DNA from: Chloroflexota bacterium
GTDB lineage: Bacteria > Chloroflexota > Anaerolineae > B4-G1
Assembly: GCA_024232355.1 (NCBI GenBank)
Contig: JAAEPW010000963.1
Location: 1 to 35,057, forward strand
DNA length: 35,057 nucleotides
Direction: 5' to 3'
The notes beneath the pieces are model-generated. The model was not told the origin of the DNA. It saw nothing but the letters and a program-made list of their open reading frames with translations, and did no database searches. Positions 15,906 through 23,076 of this stretch are shown here, one piece after another; the stretch's first letter is position 1; each line of letters begins with the position of its first letter. Both the position numbers and the translations under genes were made by a program.

Positions 15906-16946
15906 ATGGATAATCACCTACGTCAAGAAATCTATGAACAACCAGAGGTCTTGACCCGCTTTTTGAAGGGACAAACCGAAACTGCTGCACAGATCGCGGA
16001 CGCAATCCGCACTCGCCAGGCCTGCTATGTGGCCATCGCCGCGCGCGGCACTTCTGATAACGCCGCTCGCTATGCCCAATACCTCTTTGGTGCACTGAAC
16101 CGACTGCCCGTGGCGTTGGCTACTCCATCGTTGTTCAGCATCTATAACACACCGCTCCAAATGTCCAACGCGCTGGTATTGGGTATATCCCAATCCGGTC
16201 AGTCGCCCGACATTGTCTCGGTCGTCGAGTCTGGAAGGCAGCAGGGAGCACTGACTGTGGCCGTGACCAATGAGCCTGTATCTCCACTGGCCCAAGCCGC
16301 CGAATATGTGCTGCCGTTGAATGCCGGCGATGAGCGATCCGTGGCCGCCACCAAGACCTACACCGCGCAACTGGCGGCACTGGCGCTGCTGGCGGTCCAG
16401 TTATCTGGCGACGGAGAGCTGCTAGCCCAACTGCGCCGTATGCCGGAGGCGGTAAAAGGGACGCTGGCGTTGGAGGAACCGATCGCTCAAGTGGCCCAAC
16501 GTTATACATATGCCACCGAGTGCGTCGTGCTGGGGCGGGGCTATAACTATTCCACCGCCTTTGAGATTGCGCTCAAACTGAAAGAACTGACATACATCGT
16601 CACCGAGCCGTACTCTTCAGCAGACTTTCGTCACGGCCCCGTTGCCATCATCGACCGCGGGTTCCCCGCCATCGTCGTCGCGCCGCAGGGCCAGGTCTAT
16701 CCGGATATGCTGGCTCTGACCCGCGAACTGGCCGCCCGCGAGGCCGAGTTGATCACTATCTCTGGACAGGATGAGCTGTTGCAATTAGCCCAGACGCCGC
16801 TGCGACTGCCAGTCACATTGCCAGAGTGGCTCTCGCCGTTCACCTGCATCGTGCCGGGGCAACTGCTGGCGATGCACGTCACGTTGGCCAAGGGCTACGA
16901 TCCCGATCACCCGCGTGGGTTGAAAAAGGTGACAGAGACGCGATGA
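15906..16946 (+). CDS. SIS-domain sugar-phosphate protein (GlmS isomerase-domain/AgaS-like)
   Basis: This 346-residue protein consists of two SIS domains (about 30-170 and 200-330), like the isomerase half of glucosamine-6-phosphate synthase without the glutaminase domain. Key segments are AIAARGTSDNAARYAQYLF, LGISQSGQSPDIVSVVESG (the serine-rich sugar-phosphate loop), VLGRGYNYSTAFEIALKLKE and the terminal DPDHPRGLKKVTET. Proteins of this build act as glucosamine-6-phosphate deaminases (NagB-II type) or related amino sugar isomerases. Which one cannot be settled by sequence reading. ATG 15906 follows GAGGAGG. Its position beside the amino sugar genes supports amino sugar metabolism. Confidence 0.88.
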   Translation: MDNHLRQEIYEQPEVLTRFLKGQTETAAQIADAIRTRQACYVAIAARGTSDNAARYAQYLFGALNRLPVALATPSLFSIYNTPLQMSNALVLGISQSGQSPDIVSVVESGRQQGALTVAVTNEPVSPLAQAAEYVLPLNAGDERSVAATKTYTAQLAALALLAVQLSGDGELLAQLRRMPEAVKGTLALEEPIAQVAQRYTYATECVVLGRGYNYSTAFEIALKLKELTYIVTEPYSSADFRHGPVAIIDRGFPAIVVAPQGQVYPDMLALTRELAAREAELITISGQDELLQLAQTPLRLPVTLPEWLSPFTCIVPGQLLAMHVTLAKGYDPDHPRGLKKVTETR

Positions 16947-17029
16947 GTTGAGGTCATGATTTAGGCTCACGGCACGCCCTCTGTGAGCAGTGCTGAACCC
17001 CTAGAGTTTTCTATCAACAAGGAGGAGAA

Positions 17030-17641
17030 ATGCTAAAATTATGGACACTGCCCGTTGGTGAATATGGGACCAACTGTTATTTACTAACTTGCCCGGACAC
17101 AGGTCGCGGGCTGCTGGTCGATCCGGGCGCAGATGCCAAAGCGATATTGGTGCTGTGCAAGGACTGGCACGTGACCCGCATTCTGCTCACCCACGGTCAC
17201 TATGACCACACCCAGGCGCTGGACGAGGTTCGGACGGCGCTGGAGGCCCCAGTGGGCATCCAGCCCGACGACGCGGCCAAGTTTGGCGTCGAGGCCGACT
17301 TTGAGCTGTGGGATGGTATGAGGCTTGGGGTGGGGCGGCACTTTATCCGATTGGTTCACATTCCCGGTCACACGCCCGGCAGTATGGCGTTGCGCTTTGA
17401 CCAGCGCGCCATCGTGGGGGATGCGACATTCCCTGGAGGGCCCGGTCACACTGCCGACCCCGACGCGCTCCAAACTGCCTTGCTCAGCCTGCAGCGCACC
17501 GTCTTTACCTGGCCCGATGACACGATCTTTCACTCTGGCCACGGCGATCACGGCACTGTGGGGGATGTGCGTCCCGCTTTTCAGGAATTTCTGGCTCGTC
17601 CCCGTTCGGCGGACCTGTGCGGGGACGTGACGTGGAGTTAA
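17030..17641 (+). CDS. Metallo-beta-lactamase-fold hydrolase (glyoxalase II-like)
   Basis: The 203-residue MBL-fold protein has the zinc motif THGHYDHT (H55, H57, D59, H60), then HIPGHTPGSMAL (third histidine) and VGDATFPGG (bridging aspartate). The final histidine is in IFHSGHGDHGTVGDV. The opening LPVGEYGTNCYLL is typical of the glyoxalase II-like subgroup, which hydrolyses thioesters or related small substrates. A spacing of 84 bases from the SIS gene and an AAGGAGGAG ribosome site suggest co-transcription. Substrate not assigned. Confidence 0.88.
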   Translation: MLKLWTLPVGEYGTNCYLLTCPDTGRGLLVDPGADAKAILVLCKDWHVTRILLTHGHYDHTQALDEVRTALEAPVGIQPDDAAKFGVEADFELWDGMRLGVGRHFIRLVHIPGHTPGSMALRFDQRAIVGDATFPGGPGHTADPDALQTALLSLQRTVFTWPDDTIFHSGHGDHGTVGDVRPAFQEFLARPRSADLCGDVTWS

Positions 17642-17654
17642 ATACGATGGGGTC

Positions 17655-17716
17655 GTAGCATAGGGCCTTGTGCCCGCCGTTCGTTTGCAGAACCCGCCCA
17701 CAAGGGGCTATGCTAC
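17655..17716. repeat. Inverted repeat, 18 bp arms
   Basis: GTAGCATAGGGCCTTGTG (17655-17672) pairs with 17699-17716 with two mismatches, around a 26-base loop. It lies just after the MBL gene and just before the terminator hairpin. Confidence 0.6.
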
Positions 17717-17741
17717 AGTCAATTTGATGAGAGGATCAAAA

Positions 17742-17782
17742 ACGCCAGGTGTTGTCGATTTGTTCACACCAACACCTGGCGT
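17742..17782. terminator. Hairpin terminator between convergent genes
   Basis: ACGCCAGGTGTTG (17742-17754) is perfectly complementary to 17770-17782. A T-rich stretch follows on the plus strand (17789-17806), consistent with Rho-independent termination of the MBL transcript. On the minus strand A-rich sequence upstream gives a shorter U-run, so it may also stop the M42 transcript. Confidence 0.75.
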
Positions 17783-17822
17783 GTGCTATATATTTTTTGT
17801 TTTTTCCGCGCTCTGCCTGATT

Positions 17823-18887
17823 CTATGGAGCCAATCCGGCCACGGTCTTTTCATCCAGTTTGGCGATAACGGCCACCAGCAACTGTACCGCCTTGTCGTA
17901 ATCATCCCGGTGGATGATGGATGCGTGGCTATGGATATGACGAGCGGGAACCTCTAGCCCTATGGTCGGCACGCCAGTGCGATGGAGGTGGATCTGTGAG
18001 CCATCAGTTGCGCCGCCAGTCATCGTCGAGAGCTGGAGAGGGATCTTTAACTCTTCTGCCGTCTCGATCACCAGATCGCGGAACTTGAGGTTGGGGATCA
18101 TGCGGGCGTCCATCAAAGAGAGGCCGGGGCCTGCTCCCAATTTGATATCGCACTGCTCCGGCTCGATACCGGGTACATCGCCGCAGATTCCGGCTTCCAG
18201 GACAATGGCTACGTCTGGGTTGATCACCTCAGAGCTGGTCTTGGCGCCACGAGTGCCGACCTCTTCCATTACTGTGGCCACGCCATAGAGTGTATTGGGA
18301 TTAGGTGCTTGCGCAAAGTGGCGCAGCGCATCGACCATCAGAGCTACACCGACCCGATCATCGAACGCTTTGCTCATGTACGATTTGCCATTGGCCATCA
18401 CGTGAAAAGCCGAGGCAGGAATCACGGGATCTCCCAACCGCACACCAGCCTCGACCACTTGTTCTTTCGAGGTAGCGCCGATGTCAATGTACATGTTTTT
18501 CTTTTCTACGATCTTTGTTCGCTCTTTGGCGGGAAGAAGGTGAGGCGGCTTGGCTCCAATGACGCCCGTCAGATCTCCCTTGTGTGTCTTGATGATGACC
18601 TGCTGTCCCAGGAGCACCTGGTCCCACCAACCACCCAGCGGGTGAAACTTGAGAAATCCCTTTTTGGTGATGTGGTGCACCATAAAGCCAATCTCGTCCA
18701 TATGACCGGCCAGCATCACTCGCGGCCCGCTCTCTCCCTGACGGCAGATCACGCTGCCGATGCGGTCCATCTCGACGGTTCCCAGGGGCTCTAGGTATCC
18801 GCGCACGAGATCACGAACCTCGGCCTCGTAGCCCGGAATGCCGTGGGCCTCGGTAAGCGCTTTCAATAGTTCTTGTGTTTGATCCAC
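17823..18887 (-). CDS. M42 family metallopeptidase (aminopeptidase/endoglucanase-like)
   Basis: The 354-residue cytosolic protein matches the M42 family of dinuclear metal aminopeptidases, which usually form large tetrahedral complexes. Metal and catalytic segments are visible: AGHMDEIG (H62 and D64), KAFDDRVG (bridging aspartate), VMEEVGTRGA (general base glutamate and ligand glutamate), GGATDGSQIH and PARHIHSH (last metal histidine). GTG at 18887 is the start, preceded by AGGAG on the minus strand. It is transcribed divergently from fdrA, with a promoter found 55-80 bp upstream. Confidence 0.93.
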   Translation of the reverse strand: MDQTQELLKALTEAHGIPGYEAEVRDLVRGYLEPLGTVEMDRIGSVICRQGESGPRVMLAGHMDEIGFMVHHITKKGFLKFHPLGGWWDQVLLGQQVIIKTHKGDLTGVIGAKPPHLLPAKERTKIVEKKNMYIDIGATSKEQVVEAGVRLGDPVIPASAFHVMANGKSYMSKAFDDRVGVALMVDALRHFAQAPNPNTLYGVATVMEEVGTRGAKTSSEVINPDVAIVLEAGICGDVPGIEPEQCDIKLGAGPGLSLMDARMIPNLKFRDLVIETAEELKIPLQLSTMTGGATDGSQIHLHRTGVPTIGLEVPARHIHSHASIIHRDDYDKAVQLLVAVIAKLDEKTVAGLAP

Positions 18888-18941
18888 TGTATCTCCTATC
18901 CCGCTCTATGGCGGAGTGTTGTGTTATTATGAAACAAGGAA

Positions 18942-18970
18942 ATCATACCTGATTTTAATGGATTTGTCCA
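18942..18970 (-). promoter_or_regulatory. Sigma-70-like promoter for the M42 peptidase
   Basis: Minus-strand TGGACA (18970-18965), a 17 bp spacer and TATGAT (18947-18942). Each hexamer differs from consensus at one position. It is divergent from the fdrA promoter, whose -35 box starts 27 bp away. Confidence 0.65.
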
Positions 18971-18996
18971 GCGATGTCCTGGTACAAAAAAAGTGA

Positions 18997-19025
18997 TTGA
19001 CACTGTTTTGAGCCTGTGCTATACT
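18997..19025 (+). promoter_or_regulatory. Strong sigma-70-like promoter for fdrA
   Basis: A perfect TTGACA (18997-19002), a 17 bp spacer and TATACT (19020-19025). The predicted start near 19032 leaves about 130 nt of leader before fdrA. Confidence 0.78.
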
Positions 19026-19065
19026 CATTTTCGCCACGGGTGAACTTTTAATTATGGCACACTGG

Positions 19066-19090
19066 AGAGTTTATGCGACTCTTTTTTTTT
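19066..19090 (+). terminator. Possible attenuator in the fdrA leader
   Basis: AGAGT (19066-19070) and ACTCT (19078-19082) can pair around a 7-base loop and are followed immediately by eight T (19083-19090). The U-tract is ideal for intrinsic termination but the stem is only 5 bp. A palindrome GTCAA-TTT-TTGAC (19101-19113) follows. Confidence 0.35.
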
Positions 19091-19164
19091 CCAAGAGCGT
19101 GTCAATTTTTGACCTGACAATCGAATAACGTCCACAGCACAGCCAGCATCCTCTAGGAGTTATT

Positions 19165-20913
19165 ATGATGGTAACCAAAGCGGAAATTCGATCTGGAGCT
19201 TATTACGACTCGGTGGTCCTCATGCAGTTGCAGCGATCCCTGGCCGCGCTGCCGGGCGTCCTCGATGCCGGGGTAGTGATGGGGACCGACGCGAACAAAG
19301 ACATCCTGTCCCAAAGCGATTTGTTGGCGACCGAGGCTCAGTCCGCCGCAGCCGATGATTTGATCATTGTGATTCGCGCAGAGGACGCCGCTGCCGCCCA
19401 GGCTGCGTTGGATCAAGTGGACGAACTTCTCACCCGCCGCCGGGGGAGCGTGGACCAAGAGTATCGGCCCAAGAGCCTGGAATCGGCGGCCCAAATGCTG
19501 CCCGATGCCCGATGGGTGCTCATCTCGGTGCCCGGGCGTTACGCGGCGGGCGTTGCGCGCCAGGCATTGGGGTTGGACAAGAACGTGTTCCTCTACAGCG
19601 ACAACGTCTCTGTGGAGGATGAGGTGGCCCTCAAACATTCCGCTGCCGAAAAGGGCTTGCTGGTGATGGGGCCAGACTGCGGCACGGCCATCGTCAACGG
19701 GGTGGGGCTGGGATTTGCCAACCGGGTGCGTCGGGGGGGTATTGGGATAGTCGCCGCGTCGGGCACAGGATTGCAGCAGGTGAGCGCCCGCATTCACCAG
19801 TTGGGCAGCGGCATCACCCATGCCCTAGGCACCGGCGGGCGCGATCTCTCCGAGGCTGTGAGGGCCATGACGGCCCGTCAGGGACTCGATCTACTCAACC
19901 GCGACCCGGAGACGGACGTGATCGTGCTCGTCTCCAAGCCGCCGTCTCCCGCCGTGGCCGACGAGTTGCTCCAGGCCGCCCGAATGACAGACAAGCCTGT
20001 GGTGGTGGACTTTATCGGCTATTCGCCCCCGACTCGTCAGGTGGATAATGTATATTTCGCCAACACCTTTGACGAGACAGCCGAGTTGGCCGTGCAGTTG
20101 GCCGCCTCGACTCCCGATGCGATCTCTGCTCCAGACTTGAACTTGGACCGCTTTGCCGCAGGACAGCAATACCTGCGAGGTCTTTTTTCCGGCGGCACCC
20201 TGGCTTACGAGGCTCTGCTAATTTTGCAGAGCTATGTGCCCACAGTCTATTCCAACGCCCCGTTGAACAAAGACCACCGTTTGTCCAACTCGATGGTCAG
20301 CCAGGCCCACACCATCGTCGATCTGGGCGAGGACGAGTTCACGGTGGGTCGCCTCCACCCAATGATGGACAATGATCTGCGCATCCGGCGATTACGCCAA
20401 GAAGCCGACGATCCTGAGGTCGCCGTTATTTTGCTTGACATAGTGCTGGGCTACGGTGCGCACCCCGACCCAGCGAGCGAACTGGCCCCCGCCATCGCCG
20501 AGGCTTGCGCGCGATCGAAAGAGGCTGGGCGGCACCTAGAGGTGGTTGCCGTCGTGGTGGGCACCGACGAGGACCCCCAGGACTTTGACGCCCAAGTGCA
20601 GCAACTCCAAGCCGCGGGCGCACGAACGGAGGCCAGCAACGATACTGCCGTGCGTTATGTGGGGCGGTTGATTCAGGCTCTTGCTCAGTCCGGGACGAAA
20701 GACGCCCCCGGGACGGGGGCTGCGAGCGTTGGTCGGGTAGATTTGGCTATACTGCATCAACCTCTGGCCGCCATCAATGTGGGACTAGGATCATTCACCG
20801 AGAGCCTAGTTGCGCAAGATGCTCCAGTGATTCAGGTGGACTGGCAGCCCCCTGCTGGCGGCAACGAAAAATTGATGGCGATTTTGGAGCGGATGAAAGG
20901 TACGAGTGGGTAG
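19165..20913 (+). CDS. fdrA: FdrA family protein (acyl-CoA synthetase-like)
   Basis: The 582-residue protein matches FdrA, a relative of succinyl-CoA synthetase alpha chains. Recognisable parts are the N-terminal domain YYDSVVLMQLQ, the region GLLVMGPDCGTAIVNGVGL, the CoA/phosphate-binding GIVAASGTGLQQVSARIHQLG and a second catalytic-like half with LDIVLGYGAHPDPASELA. FdrA is linked to allantoin/oxamate catabolism in enterobacteria and usually sits with DUF1116, DUF2877 and carbamate kinase genes. None of these is present here. Residues from about 525 (INVGLGSFTESL, QVDWQPPAGG) form the short C-terminal tail found in many FdrA proteins. ATG 19165 or 19168 both follow AGGAG. A palindromic repeat is embedded near residue 513. 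Confidence 0.85.
   Translation: MMVTKAEIRSGAYYDSVVLMQLQRSLAALPGVLDAGVVMGTDANKDILSQSDLLATEAQSAAADDLIIVIRAEDAAAAQAALDQVDELLTRRRGSVDQEYRPKSLESAAQMLPDARWVLISVPGRYAAGVARQALGLDKNVFLYSDNVSVEDEVALKHSAAEKGLLVMGPDCGTAIVNGVGLGFANRVRRGGIGIVAASGTGLQQVSARIHQLGSGITHALGTGGRDLSEAVRAMTARQGLDLLNRDPETDVIVLVSKPPSPAVADELLQAARMTDKPVVVDFIGYSPPTRQVDNVYFANTFDETAELAVQLAASTPDAISAPDLNLDRFAAGQQYLRGLFSGGTLAYEALLILQSYVPTVYSNAPLNKDHRLSNSMVSQAHTIVDLGEDEFTVGRLHPMMDNDLRIRRLRQEADDPEVAVILLDIVLGYGAHPDPASELAPAIAEACARSKEAGRHLEVVAVVVGTDEDPQDFDAQVQQLQAAGARTEASNDTAVRYVGRLIQALAQSGTKDAPGTGAASVGRVDLAILHQPLAAINVGLGSFTESLVAQDAPVIQVDWQPPAGGNEKLMAILERMKGTSG
20704..20728. repeat. REP-like palindrome inside the fdrA coding region
   Basis: GCCCCC-GGGAC-GGGGGC (20704-20720) followed by TGCGAGCG differs at only one position in the 17-base core from the intergenic unit at 4723-4739. 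In frame it encodes A-P-G-T-G-A-A-S, in the linker between the main FdrA domains and the C-terminal tail. Confidence 0.7.
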
Positions 20914-21400
20914 ATATTCTGTGTTTGACTATTTCATCTGTCCTCATTGTGAGGCAGAGGTACCAGCAGATGCTCCGGCCTGCCCCCAGTGTGGCTCGGA
21001 CGAGGAGACTGGATGGTCAGAAGGGGCTGACTATGCACATTTGTTTTTATATGACGATGAACCAGAACCCAAGGCTTTGGCTGCTTGGGTTAAACCTCTT
21101 GGAACTGTTCTGACCGCCCTTGCCCTTTCAGTGTTCCTGGCATCCAGTTTACCTTGGGGCGTATACCTGATACCGTTGGTCTTTTTGGTTGTTGGTACGG
21201 TTTACTATGCGACTCGGATTTTTCCGAGAACACGCTACGCTATGCAAAGACGTCTCTACCAAAGTCTTGTTCAAAAAGCCAGAGGAGACGAAAAACTCGT
21301 GGAAAGGTTGATCGAATACGAGCAACAGCGCAGTCCGGGGTTGGACAAGATTCAACTATTGCGGGATGCTGTTGACCGTTGGGAGCATGATCTCAGATAG
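20906..21400 (+). CDS. Zinc-ribbon membrane protein of unknown function
   Basis: The 164-residue protein opens with a double-CxxC zinc ribbon (CPHC at 12-15, CPQC at 26-29). An acidic linker follows, then two hydrophobic segments (about 68-85 and 87-105) and a cytosolic helical tail (RRLYQSLVQKARGDEKLVERLIEYEQQR). This topology, zinc ribbon plus two membrane helices, is common in bacterial proteins of unknown role. GTG 20906 is taken as the start because AAAGG sits 5 bases upstream. It overlaps the fdrA stop by 8 bases, and GTG 20921 is an alternative. It is followed by a copy of the fdrA 3' coding tail, suggesting it was inserted into an fdrA-methyltransferase arrangement. Confidence 0.75.
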   Translation: MGRYSVFDYFICPHCEAEVPADAPACPQCGSDEETGWSEGADYAHLFLYDDEPEPKALAAWVKPLGTVLTALALSVFLASSLPWGVYLIPLVFLVVGTVYYATRIFPRTRYAMQRRLYQSLVQKARGDEKLVERLIEYEQQRSPGLDKIQLLRDAVDRWEHDLR

Positions 21401-21403
21401 AGT

Positions 21404-21442
21404 GAAAAGTTGATGGTGATCCTTGAGCGGATGAAAAGGTAG
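21404..21442 (+). pseudogene. Remnant copy of the fdrA C-terminal coding tail
   Basis: In one frame 21404-21442 encodes EKLMVILERMKR and a stop. The true fdrA end at 20866-20904 encodes EKLMAILERMKGT. Of the twelve codons before this stop, seven are identical, three differ synonymously (aaa/aag, att/atc, ttg/ctt), one gives Ala to Val, and the last differs. The pattern is that of diverged coding sequence, not of a random repeat. Confidence 0.7.
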
Positions 21443-21449
21443 TAGAGAT

Positions 21450-22250
21450 ATGGAGATTCAGGACAAAGTCGGAATTGTCAACGAGCAGCATTGGGAGCGC
21501 ATGGTCGAGGATGGGTGCGGGTTCACTCGCCCGTGGTTGGGTTTGGATCGTGCCATGATTCGCCAATACGTGCAGGGGCAACTGGATCCCGTACCGGAGC
21601 CGTTGATCGGAATGTATCCCGCCAGCGTGTTGGCCGATGTTGAAGGTAAGGACGTCCTGTGCCTGGCGGCGGGTGGGGGACAGCAGTCGGCCGTATTCGG
21701 GTTGCTTGGAGCGCACGTAACCGTAGTAGACCTGACCAAAGGTCAGTTAAAGGGCGATAGGACCGCAGCCGCATATTACGGGTACCGTGTGACTACGATT
21801 CAGGCCGATATGCGCAACCTCTCGCGCATCGACGGTGGATCCTTTGACCTGGTGTATCAGGCCCCCTCGATGGCCTACATCCCGGACGTCCGACAGGTGT
21901 ATACAGAGGTAGCCAGGGTGCTGAGACCCGGCGGGGTGTACCGAGTCTGCTTTAGCAATCCGGCCACCGAGTTTGTGGACTGGAACTCTTGGGATGGAGA
22001 GGGCTACCGAATTACGATGCCGTATGCCGAAAAAGAAGAGCGGCCAGCAAAAGGAGTGGAAGGTTCTATCCAGTTTCGGCATTATATGGCCGACATTTTT
22101 AACGGACTTGTGGCCGTGGGGTTGTCTATTCAGCAGGTTCAAGATGATCCTCAATATTATCTGCCGCAGAATGCACAGGCTCAACCAGGAGGTTGGGCGC
22201 ATTGGTTGACGTATGTGGGTGCGTTTGCTATAGTGGCAAAGAAGGGGTAG
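21450..22250 (+). CDS. Class I SAM-dependent methyltransferase
   Basis: The 266-residue protein has a Rossmann-type methyltransferase core. SAM motif I is DVLCLAAGGGQQSAVFGLLGA (about 69-89, glycine-rich), the acidic residue ending strand 2 is in VTVVDLTKGQL, motif II covers ADMRNLSRIDGGSFDLVYQ, and motif III lies in VARVLRPGGVYRVCFSNP. The substrate is not identifiable; relatives methylate small molecules. ATG 21450 follows AAAAGG at 21434-21439, a sequence that is part of the duplicated fdrA tail, so the tail now supplies its ribosome site. The end of the gene contains the promoter for the next gene. Confidence 0.88.
   Translation: MEIQDKVGIVNEQHWERMVEDGCGFTRPWLGLDRAMIRQYVQGQLDPVPEPLIGMYPASVLADVEGKDVLCLAAGGGQQSAVFGLLGAHVTVVDLTKGQLKGDRTAAAYYGYRVTTIQADMRNLSRIDGGSFDLVYQAPSMAYIPDVRQVYTEVARVLRPGGVYRVCFSNPATEFVDWNSWDGEGYRITMPYAEKEERPAKGVEGSIQFRHYMADIFNGLVAVGLSIQQVQDDPQYYLPQNAQAQPGGWAHWLTYVGAFAIVAKKG
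22206..22234 (+). promoter_or_regulatory. Sigma-70-like promoter for the DUF2293 gene
   Basis: TTGACG (22206-22211), a 17 bp spacer and TATAGT (22229-22234), each one mismatch from consensus. It lies inside the last codons of the methyltransferase gene and about 80 bp before the ATG at 22317. Confidence 0.55.
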
Positions 22251-22316
22251 AGAGCATGCTTGGAATGGACTGTGATCTGCAAACGCCGCAAGAGGCAAAT
22301 GATTAGAGGTGTACGC

Positions 22317-22976
22317 ATGAAGAGAACCAACGACTTGAAAGTATTCATCTCAACTCGGGATGCCTCGTGTGAGGAGTGCGGAGAGGATCTCGGTCGCAAG
22401 GCTTGGATCACGCTCGTCGAAAACAAGGGGGCGCTCTGTTTAAGTTGTGCCGACTTGGATCATTTGGTCTTTCTCCCTGCCGGTGATGCTGCCCTAACCA
22501 GACGAGCACGTAAACATTCGACCTTGATCGCAGTAGTGTTGAGGTGGAGTCGTGCTCGCAAACGGTATGAACGTCAAGGACTGTTGGTAGAAGAAGAAGG
22601 ATTGGGCCAGGCGGAGAAAGAGTGTTTGGCAGATAGTGAGGCGAGAGCAAGGCGAAGGGAGCGAGAAGCCAGAAGGCGAGCAGAATTAGATCAGCAGTAT
22701 GTAGAGCAATTTGAGCAAAAAGTGCGAGATTTGTTTCCGAGATGCCCTGAGGGGAGAGAAAGGCAGATAGCCGAGCACACCTGTCTAAAATACAGCGGAC
22801 GGATTGGTCGAACAAAAGCAGCAAAGCGATTAGATAAAGAGGCAGTGGATTTAGCAGTGGCGGCACACATTCGACATACAGAGACGAGATATGACAAACT
22901 GTTGGTAAGCGGGTATGAGAGGTGGGAAGCGAGGGCTGAGGTAAAATTCCAAGTCGAAGAGATATTGGCAAAGTGA
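22317..22976 (+). CDS. DUF2293 domain protein
   Basis: The 219-residue protein starts with a zinc-binding-like region (CEECGEDL, later CLSCADLDHLVFLPAGD, four cysteines). It continues with a long charged helical stretch rich in Arg and Glu (about 105-155, probably coiled coil) and ends in the DUF2293 domain (FPRCPEGRERQIAEHTC, YSGRIGRTKAAKRLD, then HIRHTETRYD). DUF2293 proteins are widespread in bacteria and fungi with no assigned role. The basic segment and zinc site suggest nucleic-acid contact (inference). ATG 22317 is preceded by AGAGG. An upstream frame to 22260 lacks conserved sequence. Confidence 0.8.
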   Translation: MKRTNDLKVFISTRDASCEECGEDLGRKAWITLVENKGALCLSCADLDHLVFLPAGDAALTRRARKHSTLIAVVLRWSRARKRYERQGLLVEEEGLGQAEKECLADSEARARRREREARRRAELDQQYVEQFEQKVRDLFPRCPEGRERQIAEHTCLKYSGRIGRTKAAKRLDKEAVDLAVAAHIRHTETRYDKLLVSGYERWEARAEVKFQVEEILAK

Positions 22977-23076
22977 AGAGCACTTTGACGAGTGGTTGTA
23001 CAATGAAAGCCTGATCTTGGCTCGTCGGCGAGGGTAGTCCATTTGACCGCTCCAGACAAATACAAAATGGAAGTAA

